Made by a program: the position numbers and the translations under genes. From Aquimarina spongiae (GTDB lineage: Bacteria; Bacteroidota; Bacteroidia; Flavobacteriales; Flavobacteriaceae): 64,000 nt of DNA. Positions 31,001 through 41,039 of this stretch are shown piece by piece; the first letter of the stretch is position 1, and every line of letters begins with the position of its first letter. The DNA lies in NCBI RefSeq assembly GCF_900141785.1, contig NZ_FQYP01000003.1:434001-498000 (forward strand). Reading direction: 5' to 3'. The notes beneath the pieces were generated by a model, which did no database searches, had not been told where the DNA came from, and was given only the letters and a program-made list of their open reading frames with translations.

Positions 31001-32749
31001 TTATCGCACTCCGTGCATGAGTTTTTTCATAATAGGATTAAGCAACATAATTAAAATTCCTGCTGCTATTGGCACTACCGTAAATATCAGAAAAAAAGTA
31101 GACAAATTATAATTTGCAGTTACTTCATCGATCATTCCTCCTAATGTACCTGCCGCTTTTTGACCAATTGCAATGGCCAAATACCAGATACCAAACATGA
31201 ATGCAATCATCCTTCCGGGGACTAATTTACTAAGGTAAGATAGTCCAACTGGTGATAAACACAATTCTCCTAAAGTGTGAAATAAATAGGCCAAGATTAA
31301 CCAAACCATACTTACCGATGCAGTTTGAGCCCCTTGTGGAATTCCGGAAGATCCATAAGCCAGCAATGCAAAACCAAATCCTAATAATCCTAGACCAAAT
31401 CCATATTTGAAGGCTGCACTTGGATTATATTTACTTTCCCACCATTTTGAGAATAATGGCGCTAAAGCAATGATGAAAAAAGAGTTTAAAATTCCGAACC
31501 AGGTAGCTCCCACTTCGGTAGTATCCTTACTAAATTCATTATTCAATTTCCAGATTACAATACCCCAGATGATCAAAAATGAAATAGATAATACCACATT
31601 CGAAAGACCAATTTTGGAAAACGTCTTCCTAAATACCAGATATAACACCCAGGTAATTATCGCAAGAGGCACTACCGTTAAAATGGTATCAATCACTTTA
31701 AAGATTAATGCCGAAGATCCTGAAAGGTCTCTTGCCGTATAATCCCTTGCAAAGATATTTAATGACCCTGCTGCTTGTTCAAAAGCTGCCCAAAAGAAAA
31801 TCGTAAAAAACGCGAATATAGCAACTGCAAACATTCTATCTCTTACGGTATGACTGTAACGAAGAATTCTCGAAATGATCAGATAAACAAATAGAATAAC
31901 TGCAAATACAATCATCACTGTTGGCCCCTCATAACCTCCTAAAGAGAAATCAAATAAATTAACGTTTCCAATCTTAGACATCGGATCGTTAATCAGCCAA
32001 GTAAAACCAATAACAGCTGTAATCGCTATCAAAACTTTATCTAAGGCGGTAAAAGGATTTAGTTTATCCCCTTCTTCCAGTACTACTTCTTTTTTAGCTT
32101 CTTTGTTGGGTTTGGCTCCAATATCGCCGAATAAATTTCTAGCCAACCAGAACATAATCATCCCCAAAAACATGAAAATTCCTGCCAATCCAAAACCTAG
32201 TGCCCAACTGTAGTTCTCTCCAAGATAACCACAAAGCATTATTCCGAAAAATGCTCCTGCATTTACTCCCATATAAAATATGGTATATGCTCCATCTTTT
32301 TTAGCATCATTTCCTTTATACATTTCAGAAATAATAGAAGTAATATTCGGTTTAAAAAGACCTGTCCCAATTACTAATAAGGCGAGTCCAAGATATAGTG
32401 TCATCTCAGTTTCAAAAGCCATAGATAAATGCCCCAGTGTCATGATTAAACAGCCAATGACCACTGCCCAACGATACCCTGTGATCTTGTCAGCTATATA
32501 CCCTCCTAATATAGGAGTTAGATACAGTAAGGAAGCATATGTACCAAACAATGCCAAAGCATGTTCTCTCGGCCAATTGGCCCACCCTGGATTTTCTCCA
32601 AATAAAGGTGCTGTAAGAAATATAACAAGAAGGATTCTCATTCCATAAAACGAAAATCGCTCCCACATTTCAGTAAAAAATATGATGAATAAACCAGCTG
32701 GGTGACCTAGGACCTTGTCCTTAAACAGGTTTTCTATATCTGTACTCAT
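31001..32749 (-). CDS. POT/PTR-family proton-coupled peptide transporter 1
   Basis: A 582-residue inner-membrane protein with about 14 helices. The family signature ExxERFxFYG is present near residue 27 (TEMWERFSFYGMR), and a second signature (a GVNAGAFFG stretch in helix 5) follows. POT transporters import di- and tripeptides with protons. It lies 16 bases after a second POT gene with which it is clearly related, and downstream of a DPP-IV-type peptidase that makes dipeptides. The three genes form one operon. It has a larger central insertion than its neighbour, which may give a different peptide preference. Confidence 0.93.
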   Translation of the reverse strand: MSTDIENLFKDKVLGHPAGLFIIFFTEMWERFSFYGMRILLVIFLTAPLFGENPGWANWPREHALALFGTYASLLYLTPILGGYIADKITGYRWAVVIGCLIMTLGHLSMAFETEMTLYLGLALLVIGTGLFKPNITSIISEMYKGNDAKKDGAYTIFYMGVNAGAFFGIMLCGYLGENYSWALGFGLAGIFMFLGMIMFWLARNLFGDIGAKPNKEAKKEVVLEEGDKLNPFTALDKVLIAITAVIGFTWLINDPMSKIGNVNLFDFSLGGYEGPTVMIVFAVILFVYLIISRILRYSHTVRDRMFAVAIFAFFTIFFWAAFEQAAGSLNIFARDYTARDLSGSSALIFKVIDTILTVVPLAIITWVLYLVFRKTFSKIGLSNVVLSISFLIIWGIVIWKLNNEFSKDTTEVGATWFGILNSFFIIALAPLFSKWWESKYNPSAAFKYGFGLGLLGFGFALLAYGSSGIPQGAQTASVSMVWLILAYLFHTLGELCLSPVGLSYLSKLVPGRMIAFMFGIWYLAIAIGQKAAGTLGGMIDEVTANYNLSTFFLIFTVVPIAAGILIMLLNPIMKKLMHGVR

Positions 32750-32765
32750 AAAGTGGTATTATTAA

Positions 32766-34325
32766 TTATTCTGAAGCGTCAGCTAGTTCGAATCCTTCGG
32801 CTTCTTCATGTTTTAAAATACGCTCACTTTCTTCAACTCCATGAGTTAATCTTTTCAGCGGTTTAAGAAGTGCAATAAAAATCAATCCAATAACCACAGT
32901 GAAGATTACAATTCCTGAGAAAATTGTAAGCTCCCCATATTCACTTGCCGATTCCCCGACAATTCCCGCTACCTTATTACCCAATCCGGTTGCTGCAAAA
33001 TAAACTCCCATCATTAATGAAGCATATTTTACGGGTGCAAGTTTGGTAATAAATGATAACGCTACTGGTGAGATACATAATTCACCTATTGTATGAAATA
33101 AGTAAGCAAGCACTAACCATATCATGCTAGAACTCCCCGATTTATCAAACTCCATTGCTGCAAATACCATAAACAGAAATCCAAATCCCATGATAATGAT
33201 ACCCAATGCCATTTTAAAAAGTGAAGATGCCTCTTTTCCTTTTAGTTTTCTTTTTGCCCAAATACTAGCAATCCCAGTAGCAAGTAAAATTATAAATCCT
33301 GCATTTAAACTTTGAAACATCACAGTTGGAATTTCCCATCCAAACAGATTTCTATCGGTCTTACTTTCTGTATATAAATTCATCAGTCCACCTGCTTGCT
33401 CAAACGCTCCCCAAAAAATGATCACCATAATAAATGACAGTAATAAAACCAGAAAACGATCTTTAAATTCTTGAGTATCTAACTCTTTGTATATCATCAT
33501 TAACAAGGCTGTAATCGCAGTTAAGAAAAGAAACAACAAACCAAAACCCCATTCTAATGTATACCAACCATAAAATGAAGCTAAAAGAAGAATTCCTGTA
33601 AAAACTAGTTGTTTAGGTGACTTGAATAATTTTGCATATAATTTACCATAAGAAACTTCATTTTCGTCAGCTTTAGTTGGAACATAGTTCCCTACTTCAA
33701 CCAAGTATTTCTGACCATATAGGTAATTTATTAATCCGATAACCATTACGATTCCTGCTAAACCAAATCCTGCATGCCATCCCCATTTAGCAACTACCAA
33801 TCCAACGATCATAGTAGCCAACAAAGACCCTAAATTGATTCCAATATAAAAAATACTGAACCCTTTATCTCTTCGAATATCACCCTCTTTATATAAACCT
33901 CCTACCATAGTAGAGATATTAGGTTTAAGCAATCCAACTCCTAAAATAACTAATCCTAATCCAGTGTAGAAAGCCCAAATATCGGTCAAGACCAAAACAC
34001 CATGCCCCAAACAAAGGACAATAGCTCCTAAAAGAACTGATTTCTTTTGCCCAATAAGTTTGTCTGCAATCATTCCTCCGGGAATTGACGCCACATAAAC
34101 TAACATCGTATACCAACCATACAGTGCCAAAGCTTCTTTACTTGTCCATCCCAATCCTGCTCCTCTAGGATCTCCAATAGTTTCTGTAGTCATGTAAAGA
34201 ACCAATAATGCTCTCATTCCATAATAAGAGAAACGTTCCCACATTTCTGTTAAAAATAGGATATATAAACCTATAGGATGTCCAAAAAGCTCCTTTTGAT
34301 GAGCTGCTTTAACTGTATTTGCCAT
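32766..34325 (-). CDS. POT/PTR-family proton-coupled peptide transporter 2
   Basis: A 519-residue inner-membrane protein with about 12-14 helices. The ExxERFSYYG signature lies near residue 28, and a FYIGINLGSL segment matches the second family signature. It imports di- and tripeptides with protons. It stands between the DPP-IV gene (40 bases upstream) and POT transporter 1 (16 bases downstream), in the same operon. Having two POT paralogues directly behind a dipeptidyl peptidase suggests a dedicated route from extracellular peptides to cytoplasmic dipeptides. Confidence 0.93.
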   Translation of the reverse strand: MANTVKAAHQKELFGHPIGLYILFLTEMWERFSYYGMRALLVLYMTTETIGDPRGAGLGWTSKEALALYGWYTMLVYVASIPGGMIADKLIGQKKSVLLGAIVLCLGHGVLVLTDIWAFYTGLGLVILGVGLLKPNISTMVGGLYKEGDIRRDKGFSIFYIGINLGSLLATMIVGLVVAKWGWHAGFGLAGIVMVIGLINYLYGQKYLVEVGNYVPTKADENEVSYGKLYAKLFKSPKQLVFTGILLLASFYGWYTLEWGFGLLFLFLTAITALLMMIYKELDTQEFKDRFLVLLLSFIMVIIFWGAFEQAGGLMNLYTESKTDRNLFGWEIPTVMFQSLNAGFIILLATGIASIWAKRKLKGKEASSLFKMALGIIIMGFGFLFMVFAAMEFDKSGSSSMIWLVLAYLFHTIGELCISPVALSFITKLAPVKYASLMMGVYFAATGLGNKVAGIVGESASEYGELTIFSGIVIFTVVIGLIFIALLKPLKRLTHGVEESERILKHEEAEGFELADASE

Positions 34326-34364
34326 TATATGTTAGTTTAATTTTAGTTTATTAGCTTAAATGAT

Positions 34365-36536
34365 TTATAAGTTGTTTTTAATGAAGTGAGTCATCTTGTT
34401 ATACAGATGCAATCTTGTATTACCTCCATAAATCCCATGATTCTTGTCAGGATAAATCGCCCAATCAAAATCTTTATTTGCCTGCACAAGGGCTTCTACC
34501 AATTGCATCGTATTTTGCACATGTACATTATCATCTGCACTACCATGCACCAATAAGAATTTTCCTTTTAAACCATCCACAAAATTAATTGGTGAATTAT
34601 CATCATACCCTTTAGGATTCTCCTGAGGAGTCATCAAATATCGTTCCGTATATATGGTATCATAAAACCTCCAACTCGTTACCGGAGCAACAGCAATTGC
34701 CATTTTAAAAGTATCTGGCGCTTTAAACAAACAATTGCTAGACATAAATCCACCGTAGCTCCATCCCCAAATTCCGATTCGTGAAGCATCGATATAATCC
34801 AATGCTCCTAACTGCTTGGCTGCGGCTATTTGATCTTGTACTTCTAGATTTCCTAAATCATTTTGCGTTGCTTTTTTAAACTTTGCTCCTTTCAGTCCGG
34901 TACCTCTACCGTCTACACAAGCTACGATATACCCTTGCTGCGCCAACATCATATACCAATAGTCATTAGCTCTGTTCCAGGAATTTCTCACCATTTGTGA
35001 TCCAGGACCTGAGTATTGATACATAAACAATGGGTACTTTTTGCTAGAATCAAAATCTTTTGGCTTGATCATCCACATATTCAGAGTTTCTCCATTGATC
35101 TCGATCGTTGAGAATTCTTTTGGACGAACATCGTATTGCTTCAATTTTTCTGTAAGTGCGTTGTTGTTCTTTAGTTCTCGAATTACTTTTCCTGTTTTTC
35201 CATTATTCAAAGAATATTCATATGGCGTTGTTGCATTCGAAAAATAGCTGATATACACACTAAAATCCGCACTAAACTCGGCATCATTGGACCCTTCTTT
35301 GGCGCTCAATCTTTTCTTATCAGCTCCATCCAATCCAATAGAATATACATCTCTATTGATATTTCCATTTTCTACACTTTGATAGAATACTTTTTTGTTT
35401 TTAGTATCATACCCATAATATTGTGTCACTTCCCAAGGACCTTTGGTCACTTGATTGATCAACTCCCCGGTAGCAGCATAGTGATAGATATGGTTAAATC
35501 CATCTTTTTCGCTAGTCCAGATAAAACTATTATCATCTAGAAAAGTAAGGTTATCAGTAACGTCGATATAGGCTTCATCTTTTTCGTTTAGTACTACTTT
35601 TGGCGCCTTGGTTTTGGCATCTACAAAAATTAAATCCAGATTATTTTGGTGTCTGTTCATTACTTGAACACTCAAAATATCTGGATTAGCACTCCATTTT
35701 ATTCTTGGGATATAAAAATCTTTATAATCTCCCAGTTTGACCTCATCCAATGCCATTGCACCTATATCGGCCACAAACAACGAGACTTTAGAATTCTTTT
35801 CTCCTGCTTTTGGATACTTAAAAACGTCTTGTTTTTGGTATAAGTCTTTCCCATATACATCCATAGAAAATTCTGGAACTTCTCTCTCGTCAAATCGTAA
35901 AAATGCAATTTTGTTGCTGTCTGCGCTCCAATCAAAGGCTCTTACAAACGAGAATTCTTCTTCGTATACCCAGTCGGTAATCCCGTTAATGATCTCATTT
36001 TTCTTTCCGTCGTCGGTAAGTTGTATCTCCTGCCCTGTTGCGAAGTTCAATACGTAAATATTATTATCCAGCACATATGCTATTTTATTTCCATCAGGAG
36101 ATAGCAATGGAGATTGAATTTTTTTGTCATGTACCTTAAAAACTCCATTGGACGGCACATCATAGATATGATAAATCCCTCTTGAAGAACGGCGATAGAT
36201 TTGCTCTAACTCGCTTGCCAGCAAAATTCTATTTTCGTCTTTACTAAAGGTGTATCCCTGAAATGATGCCAGACCATCTATAGAAGAAGAAGTAACCAAA
36301 GTTTTGGCCTTCTCTCCTGTTTCATAATCATACACTTGAATATTGGTAGCTCCCGAGATAGGATCGTTTTCTAAAACTGAATATTGAGTTCCGTTTTTCA
36401 TAGAGTGCAAAGACTGAAAACCTTCAGTTCTAAAAGCTCCTCCCCAGATCTCATTAAGAGTGAATGTCTTCTGCTGTGCGATGCTGACAACACTTACAAA
36501 TAGTAAAATACTACAAAACAATTTTGTAAATTTCAT
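34365..36536 (-). CDS. S9-family dipeptidyl peptidase IV
   Basis: A 723-residue protein with a signal peptide (about 1-20). A beta-propeller (about 50-480) contains the DWVYEEEF segment whose Glu pair binds the substrate N-terminus. The hydrolase domain has Ser in GWSYGG, Asp in HGSADDNVH and His in DKNHGI. It removes X-Pro or X-Ala dipeptides from peptide ends in the periplasm. As first gene of the operon, its products can be taken up by the two POT transporters encoded next. It diverges from the HMG-CoA reductase gene. Confidence 0.94.
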   Translation of the reverse strand: MKFTKLFCSILLFVSVVSIAQQKTFTLNEIWGGAFRTEGFQSLHSMKNGTQYSVLENDPISGATNIQVYDYETGEKAKTLVTSSSIDGLASFQGYTFSKDENRILLASELEQIYRRSSRGIYHIYDVPSNGVFKVHDKKIQSPLLSPDGNKIAYVLDNNIYVLNFATGQEIQLTDDGKKNEIINGITDWVYEEEFSFVRAFDWSADSNKIAFLRFDEREVPEFSMDVYGKDLYQKQDVFKYPKAGEKNSKVSLFVADIGAMALDEVKLGDYKDFYIPRIKWSANPDILSVQVMNRHQNNLDLIFVDAKTKAPKVVLNEKDEAYIDVTDNLTFLDDNSFIWTSEKDGFNHIYHYAATGELINQVTKGPWEVTQYYGYDTKNKKVFYQSVENGNINRDVYSIGLDGADKKRLSAKEGSNDAEFSADFSVYISYFSNATTPYEYSLNNGKTGKVIRELKNNNALTEKLKQYDVRPKEFSTIEINGETLNMWMIKPKDFDSSKKYPLFMYQYSGPGSQMVRNSWNRANDYWYMMLAQQGYIVACVDGRGTGLKGAKFKKATQNDLGNLEVQDQIAAAKQLGALDYIDASRIGIWGWSYGGFMSSNCLFKAPDTFKMAIAVAPVTSWRFYDTIYTERYLMTPQENPKGYDDNSPINFVDGLKGKFLLVHGSADDNVHVQNTMQLVEALVQANKDFDWAIYPDKNHGIYGGNTRLHLYNKMTHFIKNNL

Positions 36537-36753
36537 ATCATAGAGGTATAAATTGTTAACGCCAAGATTACTAAAAAATCCGTGAAAAATACAACAATTG
36601 ATGTTAAATACAATAAAATCAAGGGGGCTAAAGTGTTTTTTTTTAACAGATCATTAAACAAATAGCTTTTTAAACAATAATTACACAATGAAACTCAGTA
36701 AGTTTCTGTAATTGCTACATTCAAAGAATAGTGAATATCACAAAACAGAATAG

Positions 36754-36761
36754 TATCTTTG
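36754..36761 (+). promoter_or_regulatory. Promoter -7 box of the HMG-CoA reductase gene
   Basis: TATCTTTG matches TAnnTTTG exactly and sits 26 bases before the ATG at 36788. It lies inside the longer frame that could start at GTG 36731, so the shorter start is preferred. No clear -33 TTG partner was found. Confidence 0.55.
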
Positions 36762-36787
36762 ACCCCATTACTAAATTACATTACAAG

Positions 36788-38104
36788 ATGGCACCAGTAG
36801 TTTCTGGATTTTCTAAACTTTCTAAAGCAGATAAAATAAAGTGGTTGGCAGAACATCATTTCAACAATGATCAAAACACCATAAATACCCTTACTACCTA
36901 TTGGAATTCTGATCAAAAGCTACAACAGCTTCATGATGAATTTACAGAAAACACAATCTCTAACTACTATCTTCCATTTTCGGTAGCTCCGAACTTTTTG
37001 ATCAATGGTACGCGTTACACACTACCCATGACTATCGAAGAAAGTTCTGTGGTAGCAGCAGCCAGTAAAGCAGCTAAGTTCTGGCAAAATCGAGGTGGAT
37101 TTAAAGCCGAGGTGATTGCAACTACCAAAGTAGGTCAGGTACACTTTATGTATGCAGGAGATTCCGAAAAACTACAGCGTTTCTTTACGGCGACGAAACC
37201 CCTATTATTAGAAGCTGTTTCTTCTATCACCAAAAACATGGAGAAAAGAGGGGGAGGAGTAAAAGAAATCGTACTAAAAGATAAGACCACCGAAATTGAA
37301 AATTACTTTCAGCTACATTGCACCTTTGAAACAGTAGATGCCATGGGAGCGAATTTTATCAATTCGTGCCTGGAACAGTTTGCTAAAACTTTTGTAGCTG
37401 AAGCCAAAACTTATGATGACTTCTCGGATCACGAAAAGAACATCGAAATCATCATGAGTATTCTGTCTAATTATGTTCCTGAATGTATTGTACAAGCGAC
37501 CGTTTCTTGTCCCATAAACGAACTTCCTAATGGTGTAGATTTATCTTCGAAACAATATGCGAAGAAGTTTGTACAAGCGGTTCGAATTGCAGAAGTAGAA
37601 CCCTATCGTGCTGTAACCCATAACAAAGGTATTATGAATGGTATTGATGCCGTTGTTTTGGCCACTGGAAATGATTTTAGAGCTATCGAAGCAGGTGCAC
37701 ATGCTTATGCTGCAAAAGACGGAAAGTACAAAAGCTTAACACATGCAGAGATCCAAGACGATCAATTTGTTTTTTCAATAAAAATACCGCTTGCTTTGGG
37801 AACGGTAGGAGGACTAACCTCTCTACATCCATTGGTTAAATTATCCCTACAGCTGTTGGGACAACCTAATGCCAAGAAACTTATGGAGATTACGGCAGTC
37901 GCCGGTCTTGCCCAAAATTTTGCAGCAATAAACTCTTTAATAACCACAGGAATTCAACAAGGACACATGAAAATGCACCTAATGAATATCCTTAACCAAT
38001 TTGAAGCGACTAACACAGAAAAGGAGCAGTTGATCGCATATTTTAAAACAAATCCCGTTAGTCATAGTGAAGTAGCCAATCAAATTGAAAAACTAAGGTC
38101 CTAA
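36788..38104 (+). CDS. mvaA: Hydroxymethylglutaryl-CoA reductase, class II
   Basis: A 438-residue enzyme from the ATG at 36788. A GTG at 36731 would add 19 residues but would overlap the promoter box at 36754. The protein opens GFSKLSKADKIKWL, as in class II enzymes. It has the substrate- and NAD(P)-binding segments (NFLINGTRYTLPM and the VTHNKGIMNGIDAVVLATGND region) and a C-terminal flap. It makes mevalonate in the mevalonate pathway to isoprenoids. The GHMP kinase gene follows after three bases, and a polyprenyl diphosphate synthase gene lies further along at 47855-48829. Confidence 0.94.
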   Translation: MAPVVSGFSKLSKADKIKWLAEHHFNNDQNTINTLTTYWNSDQKLQQLHDEFTENTISNYYLPFSVAPNFLINGTRYTLPMTIEESSVVAAASKAAKFWQNRGGFKAEVIATTKVGQVHFMYAGDSEKLQRFFTATKPLLLEAVSSITKNMEKRGGGVKEIVLKDKTTEIENYFQLHCTFETVDAMGANFINSCLEQFAKTFVAEAKTYDDFSDHEKNIEIIMSILSNYVPECIVQATVSCPINELPNGVDLSSKQYAKKFVQAVRIAEVEPYRAVTHNKGIMNGIDAVVLATGNDFRAIEAGAHAYAAKDGKYKSLTHAEIQDDQFVFSIKIPLALGTVGGLTSLHPLVKLSLQLLGQPNAKKLMEITAVAGLAQNFAAINSLITTGIQQGHMKMHLMNILNQFEATNTEKEQLIAYFKTNPVSHSEVANQIEKLRS

Positions 38105-38107
38105 CCA

Positions 38108-39031
38108 ATGAAAAAGTCCTTTTATAGTCATGGTAAATTATTACTAACCGGAGAGTATCTTGTTTTGGATGGTGCTCAGGCATTAGCAATTCCTACCCAA
38201 AAAGGGCAATGGCTATTTATTGAAGAAACCGATACCGAAGGTATACACTGGCAAAGTTTTGATGAAAACGGAAATTGTTGGTTCGAAACCAATTTCCTGA
38301 TCACCGAAAAAGGGCTTACTCTCACCGACGATACCCATAATGATCCTATTGCAGATACGTTGCTTACCATTTTAAATAGCGCCAAGGATCTTAATCCAAT
38401 TTTTTTGACCACTAGTAGTGGCTATACCGTTGAAAGTCGCTTGGAATTTGATCGCGAATGGGGATTAGGTTCTTCTTCTACCTTGATTAACAATATTGCG
38501 CAATGGGCAAAGGTGAATGCTTTTGAGCTTTTAGAAAGTAGCTTTGGAGGTAGTGGTTATGACATTGCATGTGCTCAAAATGACACTCCTATCATCTACA
38601 AAAGAACAGAAGGAAAACCTATAGTAACCGAAGCTCCTTTTGATCCTGTATTCAAAAACAACCTGTTTTTTGTCTATCTCAATCAAAAACAAGATAGTAA
38701 AGACTCTATTAAGCGCTACCAATCCTTACCGTTAAAAGAATTCGACAAAGCTGAATCCGAAGTTAATGCGATCACCCAACAAATACTGGAGTGTCCAGAT
38801 CTTGAGACTTTTGAAGAGTTGATTTCAGCTCACGAAGCAATTATTTCAAAAATCATCAAAACAGAAACTGTAAAATCCAGGCTTTTCTCAGATTATCATG
38901 GTAGTATCAAGAGTCTTGGTGGATGGGGCGGTGACTTTGTACTGGCAACCGGTTCTTCTGAAGACATGGACTATTTCAAGAAAAAGGGATACACCACTGT
39001 AGTGCCCTATGAAGAAATGCTACTGTCCTAG
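38108..39031 (+). CDS. GHMP kinase of the mevalonate pathway
   Basis: A 307-residue protein. The N-terminus has GKLLLTGEYLVLDGA, typical of mevalonate-type kinases, and the ATP loop is GLGSSSTL near residue 118. A GGSGYDIACA motif follows, and a C-terminal GGWGGDF segment resembles the third GHMP motif. It phosphorylates mevalonate or a phosphorylated intermediate; which step cannot be settled by eye. It is three bases after the HMG-CoA reductase gene, so both are made from one transcript. Confidence 0.9.
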   Translation: MKKSFYSHGKLLLTGEYLVLDGAQALAIPTQKGQWLFIEETDTEGIHWQSFDENGNCWFETNFLITEKGLTLTDDTHNDPIADTLLTILNSAKDLNPIFLTTSSGYTVESRLEFDREWGLGSSSTLINNIAQWAKVNAFELLESSFGGSGYDIACAQNDTPIIYKRTEGKPIVTEAPFDPVFKNNLFFVYLNQKQDSKDSIKRYQSLPLKEFDKAESEVNAITQQILECPDLETFEELISAHEAIISKIIKTETVKSRLFSDYHGSIKSLGGWGGDFVLATGSSEDMDYFKKKGYTTVVPYEEMLLS

Positions 39032-39120
39032 ACTCCCTAAGGTTTCGACACGGTCAATGAGCTAATTCATTCCCGTTAAATTCATTACAACATTTTAAAA
39101 AGTAAGGTTAAATATGACAC

Positions 39121-39149
39121 TTGCTTCGTAATGATTTGCCTAAATTTTG
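39121..39149 (+). promoter_or_regulatory. Candidate promoter of the oxidoreductase operon
   Basis: TTG (39121-39123) and TAAATTTTG (39141-39149) are separated by 17 bases; the second box has one base more than the TAnnTTTG consensus. It lies 33 bases before the preferred ATG at 39183. Confidence 0.4.
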
Positions 39150-39182
39150 ATAAATTTAAGTGAATTTAAGAAGCATATCCCT

Positions 39183-41036
39183 ATGACTACAGACAAAACC
39201 GATGGTACTCAAAACGTCTTAGAAGCTGTAGTAGTAAGGTTTGCCGGGGACTCTGGAGACGGAATGCAATTAACAGGCACCCAATTCTCGGATACTTCTG
39301 CCATGTTTGGAAATGATGTGGCTACCTTTCCTAATTATCCCGCCGAAATCCGAGCGCCTCAAGGAAGCTTATACGGAGTATCTGGATTCCAAGTGCATAT
39401 CGGAAGCATAGAGATTAGCACACCAGGAGACGATGTAGACTTATTGGTCGCTATGAATCCTGCGGGCCTCAAAACCAACTTACATGCAGTAAAACCTGGC
39501 CATACCATTATCGTTGATACAGATGCTTTTACCAGAAAAAATCTGGAAAAAGCTCAATATGAATCCAACCCCTTGGAAGATGGAAGTTTGGAAAATTACA
39601 GAGTGATCGAAGCCAAAATGACTTCTTTAACCAAAGAAGCGCTGAAAGATCTCGAAGGATTGGATAATAAGAGCATGGTACGAAGCAAAAACATGTTCGC
39701 GTTGGGCATGGTGTATTGGATGTATAATCGATCTACAGCTTATACTATAGATTTCTTCAACAAAAAATTTAAATCCAAACCTCAAATTGTTGAAGCCAAC
39801 ACCAAAGTGCTAAATGCGGGATATTACTTTGCAGAAACCTTAGAACTAATCCCTAACGCCTATACGATTGCTCCTGCAAAGATGAATCCGGGAACCTATA
39901 GAATCATCATGGGCAATACTGCTACTGCTTGGGGTTTTTTGGCAGCTGCAGAAAAAACAGGATTAGAACTCTTCTTAGGATCCTACCCGATTACCCCAGC
40001 TTCAAACATTCTCCATGAACTTGCCAAACACAAGCATTTTGGAGTAAAAACATTACAAGCCGAGGACGAAATCGCAGGCATCACCTCTGCCATTGGGGCC
40101 TCCTTTGCGGGTAATTTGGCGATAACTACCACTTCGGGACCTGGGTTAGCATTAAAAGCCGAAGCTATTGGCCTAGCCATGATGATCGAGTTACCGCTGG
40201 TGATCGTAAATGTTCAAAGAGGAGGACCATCTACAGGTTTACCCACCAAAACCGAGCAATCGGATTTATTGCAAGCCATGTATGGTAGAAATGGGGAAAG
40301 CCCAGTGATTGTTATTGCTGCCAGCACACCCGGGAACTGTTTCAGATTTGCTTACGAAGCGGCAAAACTTACTTTGGAACATATGACCCCGGTTATCCTA
40401 TTAAGTGATGGTTATATTGCCAACGGATCCGAACCCTGGAAGATACAAACCACCAAAGATATGCCGGATATCAAAACCAATATCATCCAAGCTTCTGATC
40501 AAGAATGGCATCCTTACCACAGAGATGATGATACTCTGGCCAGAAACTGGGCCGTACCAGGAACTCCTGGTCTAGAACATCGAGTTGGAGGATTAGAAAA
40601 AGATAAGATTACCGGGAATGTCTCTTACGTACCGGATAATCATGAATACATGACCAAAATAAGAGCAGAAAAAATCCAACGTGTGCAAAATTATATTCCA
40701 GAATTAACTACAGAGTTTGCTAGCTCCGGAGATCTTTTGGTTGTGGGATGGGGTGGCACTTATGGCTCTTTGTACTCTGCGGTAAAACAAATTGCTGAAG
40801 AAGGTTGTAACACTATTGGGTTAGCACATTTCAATTATATCAATCCAATGCCAAAAAACACCAAAGAAGTATTATCAAAATTCAAAAAGATAGTAGTATG
40901 CGAATTGAATAACGGACAATTCGTAACGATTCTAAAAGCTCATTTTGACCAACTAGACATTGTACAATACAACAAAATACAAGGACTTCCCTTTGGAAAC
41001 CTGGAACTCGTACAAAAATTCAAATCCCTATTATAA
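39183..41036 (+). CDS. korA: 2-oxoacid:acceptor oxidoreductase, fused alpha/gamma subunit
   Basis: A 617-residue protein from the ATG at 39183; a TTG 36 bases upstream falls in the promoter box. The gamma domain comes first (FAGDSGDGMQLTG, through about residue 180), followed by the alpha domain with GSYPITPASNILH and an AEDEIAGITSAIGASFAG segment. With the beta subunit encoded next, the enzyme oxidises a 2-oxoacid such as 2-oxoglutarate to its CoA ester while reducing ferredoxin. The gamma-alpha fusion is the common Bacteroidota form. It is four bases before the beta gene. Confidence 0.92.
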   Translation: MTTDKTDGTQNVLEAVVVRFAGDSGDGMQLTGTQFSDTSAMFGNDVATFPNYPAEIRAPQGSLYGVSGFQVHIGSIEISTPGDDVDLLVAMNPAGLKTNLHAVKPGHTIIVDTDAFTRKNLEKAQYESNPLEDGSLENYRVIEAKMTSLTKEALKDLEGLDNKSMVRSKNMFALGMVYWMYNRSTAYTIDFFNKKFKSKPQIVEANTKVLNAGYYFAETLELIPNAYTIAPAKMNPGTYRIIMGNTATAWGFLAAAEKTGLELFLGSYPITPASNILHELAKHKHFGVKTLQAEDEIAGITSAIGASFAGNLAITTTSGPGLALKAEAIGLAMMIELPLVIVNVQRGGPSTGLPTKTEQSDLLQAMYGRNGESPVIVIAASTPGNCFRFAYEAAKLTLEHMTPVILLSDGYIANGSEPWKIQTTKDMPDIKTNIIQASDQEWHPYHRDDDTLARNWAVPGTPGLEHRVGGLEKDKITGNVSYVPDNHEYMTKIRAEKIQRVQNYIPELTTEFASSGDLLVVGWGGTYGSLYSAVKQIAEEGCNTIGLAHFNYINPMPKNTKEVLSKFKKIVVCELNNGQFVTILKAHFDQLDIVQYNKIQGLPFGNLELVQKFKSLL

Positions 41037-41039
41037 ACC

